NCBI GenBank assembly: GCA_903819815.1
Contig: CAIJFC010000100.1
Location: forward strand, 1 to 14,423
DNA from: an uncultured Bacteroidota bacterium
GTDB taxonomy: Bacteria; Bacteroidota; Bacteroidia; Flavobacteriales; Flavobacteriaceae
Direction of reading: 5' to 3'
DNA length: 14,423 bases
The stretch's first letter is position 1; each line of letters opens with the position of its first letter. Made by a program: the position numbers and the translations under genes. This document shows positions 1 through 6,804 of the stretch, piece after piece. The notes beneath the pieces are model-generated. The model ran no database searches, was not told the DNA's origin, and saw only the letters and a program-made list of their open reading frames with translations.

Positions 1-208
1 GTGCTGGATTCCATTTTTTAGTAACTATTGTATCCCAAGTTTCACTTTTTTCTTCCCAAAAACACCAAGTTCTATCGTTTGTTTTTTTATTGTCCTCATC
101 TAATAATAGAATGGTTTTATCAGAGAATTTTCCCGATTTCACCATTTTATACACCGTCATTAAAGCCGACAAACCTGCACCCGCAAATATGTAATTGTAA
201 TGTTTCAT
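1..208 (-). CDS. crtY: Lycopene beta-cyclase, N-terminal part (gene cut by window edge)
   Basis: Reading the minus strand from the ATG at 206-208 gives 69 open codons running off the left edge. Residues 7-15 (IFAGAGLSA) form the start of a Rossmann-type FAD/NAD(P)-binding fold. Residues 44-52 (NDRTWCFWE) are the hallmark motif of the CrtY-type lycopene cyclase family. In that family the enzyme cyclises the ends of lycopene to give beta-carotene at the membrane, consistent with yellow-orange flavobacterial carotenoids or zeaxanthin. The gene diverges from the NRAMP transporter gene with a 114-bp gap. I found no good TAnnTTTG box on its strand there. The plus-strand reading frame over the same bases is a shadow. 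The identification rests on the N-terminal 69 residues only, but the motif is distinctive. Confidence 0.85.
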   Translation of the reverse strand, partial: MKHYNYIFAGAGLSALMTVYKMVKSGKFSDKTILLLDEDNKKTNDRTWCFWEEKSETWDTIVTKKWNPA

Positions 209-298
209 TTATTAGGATCTAAAGTTGCTAAATTAGTCAATTTAGATTTAATTTTTTTTATGATTTATAAATAGTAATTAATATTTTAAATCGTTTCG

Positions 299-306
299 TA
301 TATTTG
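299..306 (+). promoter_or_regulatory. Candidate -7 box (TATATTTG) for the NRAMP transporter gene
   Basis: TATATTTG matches the Bacteroidota -7 consensus TAnnTTTG exactly and ends 16 bases before the ATG at 323, implying a leader of about 10 bases. No convincing TTG/TTTG -33 element lies 17-23 bases upstream, so the call rests on one box. No Shine-Dalgarno is seen before the ATG. Confidence 0.4.
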
Positions 307-322
307 GACTAATTATTTTAAT

Positions 323-2194
323 ATGAGCAAATCACTCGAAGAAGTTAATGAATCGGTAGCTACCCAAAATAAAAAAACGGGATTTAGAAAACTGCTTGCT
401 TTTTTTGGCCCTGCTTATTTAATTAGTGTGGGTTACATGGATCCTGGAAATTGGGCAACCGATTTGGCCGGCGGAAGTCAGTTTGGTTATGCTTTGCTGT
501 GGGTTTTATTAATGAGCAACATTATGGCGTTGCTTTTACAAAGTTTGAGCGCCCGTTTAGGAATTGTTACCCAACGCGATTTGGCGCAAGCCTCAAGAGA
601 AACCTATTCAAAATTCATTAATTATATACTTTATTTTTTAGCCGAAATAGCAATTGCAGCGTGCGATTTGGCTGAGGTTTTGGGAATGGCAATTGGATTG
701 AATTTGCTTTTTGGAATCCCGCTTTTGGAGGGGGTTTTGATTACTGTTTTAGATACTTTTTTATTGCTATTTCTAATCAATAAAGGCATTCGAAAAATGG
801 AAGCGTTTATTATTGCTTTGGTTGCTATTATTGGGTTTTCATTTGTTTTCGAAATGATTTTTGCGCAACCAGAAGTTGGAAGTATATTGAAAGGTTTGAT
901 TCCGAGTTTGCCGAGCGAAGAAGCACTTTACATTGCTATTGGAATTATTGGCGCTACGGTAATGCCCCACAATTTATATTTGCATTCTTCTTTGGTTCAA
1001 ACCCGAAAATTTGACAGAAGCAAAGCTGGAATAAAACAAGCATTGAAATATAATTTTATAGATAGTACGATTGCCTTGAACTTGGCTTTTTTTGTAAATG
1101 CAGCCATTTTAATTTTGGCAGCGGCTACCTTTTACAAAAATGGCTTGTTCGAAGTGGCCGAAATTCAAGATGCACACCGATTATTAGAACCAATGTTAGG
1201 CACTCAATGGGCACCTATATTATTCGCCATTGCGCTAATAGCCGCAGGACAAAGTTCAACAATTACAGGAACTTTAGCGGGTCAAATTATTATGGAAGGG
1301 TATTTGAATTTACGGATTCAACCTTGGGTTCGACGCATTATAACGCGATTGATAGCCATTGTACCAGCCGTGATTGTAATTTCTATTTTTGGCGAAAGCG
1401 TAACCGGAAAAATGCTGATTTTGAGTCAGGTAATTTTGAGTTTGCAATTGGGTTTTGCTATTATCCCACTGATTCATTTTGTTAGTGATAAATCAAAAAT
1501 GAAAGATTTTCAAATTTCTAAAATCACTCAAATTGCTGCATGGCTAGTGGCTACAATTATAGTTTCGCTGAATGCAAAATTGGTTTTCAACGAAATTCAA
1601 GGTTGGATTGAAATATCGGAAAATCCTATTTTTTTATGGTTAACAGTGGTTCCGTTGGCGGTTGGCTTTTTGATTTTATTACTTTACATTGTTTTCCAAC
1701 CGTTTTTTACAAAAACAAAAAACAATATTGAAAACCATTCTCCTCACAATTTAGTTTTAAAATTCAAGACTTCCGAAACGTATAGTAAAAAGAATATTGC
1801 CGTGTCAGTTGACTTTACAGATGCAGATGAAATTGCTATAAATAGCGCTTTTGAACTTGGTGGAATACAAGCTAATTACACTTTAATTCATATAGTTGAA
1901 ACCGTTGGCGCCTTGGTTTATGGAGAAAACATTGATGACCATGAAACTTTAATAGATGAAAAATTATTGAAAGAATACCAAGAAATGTTGACTAATAAAG
2001 GTTTCAAAGTAACAACTAAATTAGGGTTTGGAAAACCAAATTCTGTAATTCCAAAAATTATAAATGAAGGTAATTTTGATGTTTTAGTAATGGGAACCCA
2101 TGGACACACGGGATTTAAAGACCTACTTTTCGGAACTACAGTAGATAAATTGCGCCATAAAATTGGCATCCCATTGTTAATTGTAAAAAACTAA
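323..2194 (+). CDS. mntH: NRAMP-family Mn2+/Fe2+ transporter fused to a universal stress protein domain
   Basis: A 623-residue inner-membrane protein that should import Mn2+ (possibly Fe2+) by proton symport. Residues 1 to about 462 are a full NRAMP core with roughly eleven hydrophobic segments. The metal-site motif DPGN is at 40-43 in TM1, and AxxMPHN starts at 211 in TM6. By comparison with NRAMP structures, D40, N43, A211 and M214 line the metal site. After a short linker, residues 490-623 form a cytoplasmic UspA-like domain. Its ATP-binding signature G-2x-G-9x-G-T is complete (GTHG at 591-594, GT at 604-605). The fusion is one uninterrupted frame with no sign of a frameshift, and the protein is about 200 residues longer than plain MntH. 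The gene converges on the HupE-like gene, and the two stop codons overlap at 2191-2194. Transport identity is secure; exact metal preference is not visible. Confidence 0.9.
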   Translation: MSKSLEEVNESVATQNKKTGFRKLLAFFGPAYLISVGYMDPGNWATDLAGGSQFGYALLWVLLMSNIMALLLQSLSARLGIVTQRDLAQASRETYSKFINYILYFLAEIAIAACDLAEVLGMAIGLNLLFGIPLLEGVLITVLDTFLLLFLINKGIRKMEAFIIALVAIIGFSFVFEMIFAQPEVGSILKGLIPSLPSEEALYIAIGIIGATVMPHNLYLHSSLVQTRKFDRSKAGIKQALKYNFIDSTIALNLAFFVNAAILILAAATFYKNGLFEVAEIQDAHRLLEPMLGTQWAPILFAIALIAAGQSSTITGTLAGQIIMEGYLNLRIQPWVRRIITRLIAIVPAVIVISIFGESVTGKMLILSQVILSLQLGFAIIPLIHFVSDKSKMKDFQISKITQIAAWLVATIIVSLNAKLVFNEIQGWIEISENPIFLWLTVVPLAVGFLILLLYIVFQPFFTKTKNNIENHSPHNLVLKFKTSETYSKKNIAVSVDFTDADEIAINSAFELGGIQANYTLIHIVETVGALVYGENIDDHETLIDEKLLKEYQEMLTNKGFKVTTKLGFGKPNSVIPKIINEGNFDVLVMGTHGHTGFKDLLFGTTVDKLRHKIGIPLLIVKN

Positions 2195-2763
2195 TTTGTA
2201 AATAAAATTCTTTCAATTACCCAATATAAAGCGATACATGCAATAACCGAAGAAATTGGATAAACAACCCTTTCTTTATACCAAATCTTTTTACTAAACC
2301 ACTTACTGATTATAAAATAGGCCGCTACTATTATGGTAACTTGACCCATTTCAACTCCAATATTAAATGACAAAAGCGAACTAAAAAATTGATTTTTTGG
2401 CATTCCAATTTCATTTAGCGCTTTTGCAAATCCTAATCCGTGGATTAATCCGAACCCAAATATTAAAACCAATCTCCATGGGTTTATTTTGTTGTGAACG
2501 ATGTTTTCAATTGCCGTGAATAAAATAGATAAGGCAATTAATGGCTCTACGATATTAGCATTAGGAATGATCAATCCTGATGCAGCTAAAGCCAATGAAA
2601 AACTATGTGCGAGTGTAAAAATGGAGCATTGAATTAGCAACGTTTTTATATTGGAACTCAAAAAAAACAAAGTCAATATAAATAGAATATGATCAAAACC
2701 TAACGGAATAACATGTGTGAAACCTAGTTGAAAATAAGTTAATATTGATTCCAACCAGATCAT
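2191..2763 (-). CDS. HupE/UreJ-like integral membrane protein
   Basis: A 190-residue hydrophobic protein with about six membrane segments and no separate signal peptide. It fits the HupE/UreJ_2 family: an H-x6-DH motif (H17, D24, H25), FTLAHS at 49-54 (H53), acidic residues E73 and E86 in mid-membrane stretches, HGLGFA at 108-113 and FNIGVEMGQ at 133-141. HupE and UreJ relatives are thought to be nickel/cobalt permeases, but the function of this subfamily is not settled. It is the last gene of the minus-strand cluster. Its ATG directly abuts the stop codon of the sulfatase (TAAATG), which indicates translational coupling. It is the only member of the cluster that is not predicted to be secreted. 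Its stop codon overlaps that of mntH, leaving no room for a terminator. Family call is good; substrate is unknown. Confidence 0.8.
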   Translation of the reverse strand: MIWLESILTYFQLGFTHVIPLGFDHILFILTLFFLSSNIKTLLIQCSIFTLAHSFSLALAASGLIIPNANIVEPLIALSILFTAIENIVHNKINPWRLVLIFGFGLIHGLGFAKALNEIGMPKNQFFSSLLSFNIGVEMGQVTIIVAAYFIISKWFSKKIWYKERVVYPISSVIACIALYWVIERILFTN

Positions 2764-4362
2764 TTATTCTTTAATCAGTTTGATAGTTGAAGCAGATTTA
2801 TCCATTATTTTTAAGAAATAAATTCCATTGGCTAACGAAGAAAAATCTTGATTTTCAATTGCTTTTCCGTCGTAAATAAGTTGGCCTAAATTAGAATACA
2901 GTTTGTAATTCTCATTGCCTGAACCCGATTTTATGCTAATAAAATTATGAAATGGGTTTGGACTTACATTTATTTGTGTTTCGACATTATTTACTCCTAA
3001 AGCGTTACAAAACGAAGTTCCTCCAACTAAATTTGTCATTTCAGTACACAAATAATTGTAATTGGTAATTTGTGTAGTAGTTAAAGTTCCTAGAAGTAAA
3101 TTTTGATTTATCGTTTCTGTTGGATTCGTCGTTAAATTGAAAAATTTTTCTGTACCATCGTCAAATTTTATCAATTTATACTCCGTATTTCTCATTGCTT
3201 TCCCATCTCCGGATGTAGGAGTATCTTTGAAAACCTCTGTAAATACCCATGGTCTAACAGCTGTAGCAGTATTTAATAATATCGGCATTAAGCTTTTTGA
3301 ATCTACTGGTCTATTTGAAGGTATTTGCGATTGCCAGTTGGAATATCCAAATAACTCTAATGCTGTTGCAAATAAATCGACGGTGTTAACAAGCGCATCA
3401 CTACTTCTGTTTGGATTTACAACTGTTGGCCCTGAAATAATAAAAGGCACACTTACCCCTTTCTGATATACACTCCCTTTTGCACTTCCAGAACCTTGAT
3501 TAATTGCAGGATCATCTCCATTATCCCCAATAAAAACGATGTCTGTATTTGCCCATTTTCCACTACTTTGTAAATAATCAAATAAACGACCTAGTTCACG
3601 ATCCATGGCTTGAACCATAGCTTTATAATATTTTTTTGGATTAGCCGAAATATCTGCTGCTGTTCCACTCAAAGTGGTATCCGAATACATTCCAGCTGGT
3701 GGTAAATGAAAGGGACTGTGTGGCGCGTTGAACGCCATCCAAAGAAAGAACGGCTTTGTAGTTGGCTGTGCTGAAATCCAAGAAATAGAATTGTTTACCA
3801 CCTCTGTTGTAGCGTAATTTGTATTGGTAGAGGCGACTCCATTGGTAATTTTTTGCCAATCGAAATAATCGTTAATTCCACCCGATAGATTTCCTTCGTA
3901 GTGGTTAAACCCCATTATATTTGGATTGCTATAATTAGCGACCGAGGGCAATTGTAAATGCCATTTTCCAATTAATGCTTTTGAAATTCCATTTGGAGAA
4001 TACACATTTAATAATTGTGGAATACTAATTTCATTGGTATTCAATACCGATGTAGTGCCACCTCCAATTGCATTTCCAACTCCTGTTCTAAAGCTATACC
4101 TTCCCGTCATCATCCCGGCACGAGTAGGCGAGCACACTGGATTTGACCACGCATTTTTAAATCGAACTCCTCTACTTAGTAAACGCCTAACATTTGGCAT
4201 TGCAATGGTGTCAAGGATGGGGTTATATAGCGTATAATTGGAATAAAATCCGCAATAATCGGCACCAATATCATCTGCAATAACAAAAATTACATTGTGT
4301 TGTTGCGCAAAATTGGAATGACTAATTACCAATAGAAATAACAGTAAAACTATTTTTTTCAT
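2764..4362 (-). CDS. Secreted type I sulfatase (arylsulfatase A-like) with T9SS sorting domain
   Basis: A 532-residue exported sulfatase that should hydrolyse sulfate esters. The signal peptide is 1-19, with cleavage likely before Q20. The active site looks complete: D30-D31 (metal ligands), CSPTR at 77-81 (C77 is the residue converted to formylglycine), GKWH with K133 and H135, H215 in NAPHSP, D280-N281 in GDNGDD, and K295 in KGSVY. Residues from about 466 onward (SPNPF, then a beta-rich tail ending KLIKE) form a type A T9SS C-terminal sorting domain, so the enzyme should end at the surface or in the medium. Its ATG overlaps the upstream stop codon (TAATG). Maturation needs a formylglycine-generating enzyme or an anaerobic equivalent, and none is in the window. 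There is no SusC/SusD pair nearby, so the substrate cannot be inferred from context. Confidence 0.9.
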   Translation of the reverse strand: MKKIVLLLFLLVISHSNFAQQHNVIFVIADDIGADYCGFYSNYTLYNPILDTIAMPNVRRLLSRGVRFKNAWSNPVCSPTRAGMMTGRYSFRTGVGNAIGGGTTSVLNTNEISIPQLLNVYSPNGISKALIGKWHLQLPSVANYSNPNIMGFNHYEGNLSGGINDYFDWQKITNGVASTNTNYATTEVVNNSISWISAQPTTKPFFLWMAFNAPHSPFHLPPAGMYSDTTLSGTAADISANPKKYYKAMVQAMDRELGRLFDYLQSSGKWANTDIVFIGDNGDDPAINQGSGSAKGSVYQKGVSVPFIISGPTVVNPNRSSDALVNTVDLFATALELFGYSNWQSQIPSNRPVDSKSLMPILLNTATAVRPWVFTEVFKDTPTSGDGKAMRNTEYKLIKFDDGTEKFFNLTTNPTETINQNLLLGTLTTTQITNYNYLCTEMTNLVGGTSFCNALGVNNVETQINVSPNPFHNFISIKSGSGNENYKLYSNLGQLIYDGKAIENQDFSSLANGIYFLKIMDKSASTIKLIKE

Positions 4363-5570
4363 TATTTTTTCTTTATGATTTTATACGTATTCGTATTATT
4401 TCCATTTATGATTGATAAATAATAGATTCCCCCTGAAATTCCTTCCGTGTCTAATAAGTATTCGTTAGAATTGACGACAATTTCTTTGCTTAGAACTATT
4501 TTTCCCATCGCATCGACGATTTCAATTTTTGCTGAAGTTGTGTAGCTTGGAAATGAAATGGAAACTAAATCAGAAGTTGGATTTGGATGAATCTTTATTG
4601 AAGTATGAGGTTCAATAGTATTTAATGAAAGGGAAGGATTTCCTCTTACGCAAATTACATAATTTGCACCTGTTTTGACACTGTAAGTTGTAATTCCAAA
4701 AGTTGTACTCCAATACCATGCACTTAAAGCTTGGTTCGGAAGTGTTGTTGAAGACCAATAATTATGAACCCCTACACTTGAAAAATAAGGACTAAAAACA
4801 GATGGGTTTGTGGCCAATTCATTGTTTATCGATTGCAATTCTTTAATGTTTGGCAATCGCCAATCAGAAATTGAACCTATAGTTAATCCTTCTGCATAAC
4901 TTATTGCTTGTTCCCAAGTGAATATATTTGCATTCGGAATTTTTTGCCAAACCAATTGGGTTAAATTATCGGTAATAGTCCCATCCCCATTATCAGTAAA
5001 ATGATTGGTAATGGTTGTTGGAGTGTTTATATTTCGAACTGCTCTTGCGTGAAATTTTTTTGTTCCGCCAGCACTTATGGTTTCTATTTTTGGATGATTT
5101 CCAATTCCACCACCAGAATTGGTACACCAAACTTTAGTTGTAGAATTATTTTCAAAAACACTTGTCCACCAATATTCCGCTGTAGTCAAAGTAAAAAAAG
5201 TGGTATTGATTGCTGGGTTCGAATTTTGATGGTTCAGAATGCTATAAGCTTCTATTGGAGTTGGCAATCGCCAGCCTGAAAAACCTCCTAAAGTCAAATT
5301 ATTACAATAGGTTATTGCATTTTCAAAAGTCATTTCACTACCATCCACTTGTTGCCACATTAATCCCGTTACATTATCGGTAATTGTTCCATTTCCATTA
5401 TTGGTAAAAGAAGGGGTATTTATCAAATAATCATGGTCTTCACCAAAAGTTGTAGTGTAACTTTGAGTTTGTCCAGTATCGGGCAATAACCGAATAGTTT
5501 TAGAAACACTTTGACAAAAAAACAAAGTTGAATTTAGAAGTAGGAATCCAAAAAGTAATTTTTTTTTCAT
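4362..5570 (-). CDS. Secreted protein with two DUF1566 (Lcl_C) domains and T9SS sorting domain
   Basis: I chose the ATG at 5568-5570 (402 residues). It starts a standard signal peptide (MKKKLLFGF...) and leaves a 13-bp gap to the upstream stop. A TTG seven codons earlier is in frame but would run into the upstream gene and add a charged, non-signal prefix. Mature sequence probably begins at Q20. Two copies of the DUF1566/Lcl_C domain follow, at about 54-180 and 191-309. Each carries the same landmarks in order: NG(N/D)GTITDN, a Trp-Gln pair (MWQQ, VWQK), a helix with Ala-Ile (NAITYC, QAISYA), and W-RLP (GWRLP, DWRLP). A YW(W/S)(T/S)S motif follows in both. Residues about 326-402 form a T9SS sorting domain (HPNPTSD). 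The domain resembles C-type-lectin-like or FGE-sulfatase-like folds in some comparisons, so a binding or adhesive role is possible, but its function is unknown. Confidence 0.8.
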   Translation of the reverse strand: MKKKLLFGFLLLNSTLFFCQSVSKTIRLLPDTGQTQSYTTTFGEDHDYLINTPSFTNNGNGTITDNVTGLMWQQVDGSEMTFENAITYCNNLTLGGFSGWRLPTPIEAYSILNHQNSNPAINTTFFTLTTAEYWWTSVFENNSTTKVWCTNSGGGIGNHPKIETISAGGTKKFHARAVRNINTPTTITNHFTDNGDGTITDNLTQLVWQKIPNANIFTWEQAISYAEGLTIGSISDWRLPNIKELQSINNELATNPSVFSPYFSSVGVHNYWSSTTLPNQALSAWYWSTTFGITTYSVKTGANYVICVRGNPSLSLNTIEPHTSIKIHPNPTSDLVSISFPSYTTSAKIEIVDAMGKIVLSKEIVVNSNEYLLDTEGISGGIYYLSIINGNNTNTYKIIKKK

Positions 5571-5583
5571 TTCAAATGGCAAT

Positions 5584-6801
5584 TTATTCAACTATTAATT
5601 TTTTTGTTATCTCAAATTTGTCTGAAATAATTTTTACAAAATACATTCCCGATGGAATTGTACCAAATGTAATGGTATTTGAAATGGTATTTGTTTCAAA
5701 TAGTAATTCGCCTAAAGTAGTAATTATTTGAATTTTATTAATTGGAAAAACAGCAGCATCATAATCTAAATTGAATTGACTTTTAGCTGGATTCGGATAA
5801 ATATTAATTTTTGAATTTATGGTTTCAAAATCATAAACCGACAAAGAAGAAACTGTTTTTCTGACAATAACTTCATTGTCTAAAATTACATTTTTACTCC
5901 AAATAAACTGAGCATCATTGGAAACATCATCAAAAATAGTGGTAAAATTGGTATATGCCGGTTTATTATCCACGCCTATTGTTGCGTTTGTAAACGTGGT
6001 TGCGGCAGGCCAAGAAGAATCATCAAACGTTGCCAATGTCCAGTTTGAGGGTCTTGCCCAATGCAGTCCATAATAACCTGTTCCAGCATTAGAATCTGCC
6101 GTGCTACAATTTGCCGAAAGGCGTGAAGTACCACTTTCAGTAGGGCACGATAAATTCATTATAGGTGCAGTATAAAAAGTTTGTGCTTTCCAATCGCTTC
6201 CTGTTTTTGCAATTATAGTGTTGCTAGCATCCTTGAAAACGGCTACCATACCGCCATCGCCACAGTGATACGTAAAACCTCCATTGGTTTCTCCTCCAAC
6301 ACCTAAACGCTCTTCCCAATCCACTAAAAGCATTGAAATTGTAAACGGGCGATTGACTTTGAATCGAACAATATTTGAATTAAATTGTGTAAATGGAACA
6401 TTATCTTTTCCTACAGGAACGCCATTGATGTACATTTCAAAATAATTATCAGCAAAAATATAAGCCGTAATTATTTCTCCATTGGTATCAACAGTTACAA
6501 TATCGGAGCCATTCAAAGCCGCTAAAGCTGCAGTTGAATTTGCATATAAATTACCTGTACATTCATTGTATAAATTGGATGCAAAAGGAAATAAATTATT
6601 GGTAAAATTGGTTACTGCAGGAACAGTCCAAATTGTATTATCGGTTGCAGTAATAGTACCTAAAGCTGCAATTCTACCATTTGTACAAGAATAAAGATTA
6701 CCTGACGTGGCTGTTGCTAAACCTTGCGTAACCGATCCTGTTCCAAGGTATTGCGCAAAACTATAAGTTGAACACAAAAGTAAAATTAGTAACTTTTTCA
6801 T
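5584..6801 (-). CDS. Secreted T9SS protein of unknown function, probable beta-sandwich modules
   Basis: A 405-residue exported protein. The signal peptide is 1-16 (SFA|Q) and a T9SS sorting domain covers about 331-405 (YPNPAKSQ to KKLIVE). I do not recognise the central part as a named family. At 117-130 there is ADNYFEMYINGVPV, and at 259-268 FDDSSWPAAT. Both patterns are typical of galactose-binding-like jelly-roll domains, where a strand offers a Tyr/Trp-rich face. Residues 156-190 are rich in Trp, Gly and acidic residues, with YHCGDGG at 178-184. Five Cys residues lie between 39 and 232 (C39, C81, C180, C219, C232), so disulfides are possible. A carbohydrate-binding or structural role is my inference only. 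It lies 3 bp downstream of the YHYH gene and 13 bp upstream of the DUF1566 gene, inside the same presumed operon. Confidence 0.75.
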   Translation of the reverse strand: MKKLLILLLCSTYSFAQYLGTGSVTQGLATATSGNLYSCTNGRIAALGTITATDNTIWTVPAVTNFTNNLFPFASNLYNECTGNLYANSTAALAALNGSDIVTVDTNGEIITAYIFADNYFEMYINGVPVGKDNVPFTQFNSNIVRFKVNRPFTISMLLVDWEERLGVGGETNGGFTYHCGDGGMVAVFKDASNTIIAKTGSDWKAQTFYTAPIMNLSCPTESGTSRLSANCSTADSNAGTGYYGLHWARPSNWTLATFDDSSWPAATTFTNATIGVDNKPAYTNFTTIFDDVSNDAQFIWSKNVILDNEVIVRKTVSSLSVYDFETINSKINIYPNPAKSQFNLDYDAAVFPINKIQIITTLGELLFETNTISNTITFGTIPSGMYFVKIISDKFEITKKLIVE

Positions 6802-6804
6802 ATC

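Noticed and set aside
28..222. Plus-strand open frame of 64 codons at the left edge
   Set aside because: It is antisense to the crtY N-terminus, which has the family motif NDRTWCFWE on the minus strand.
323..2194. MntH and USP as two genes joined by a sequencing error
   Set aside because: The frame is continuous with a natural linker, and both domains are intact.
5571..5591. TTG start seven codons upstream of the chosen DUF1566 protein start
   Set aside because: It would place a charged prefix before the signal peptide and overlap the upstream gene; the ATG at 5570 gives a normal signal peptide.
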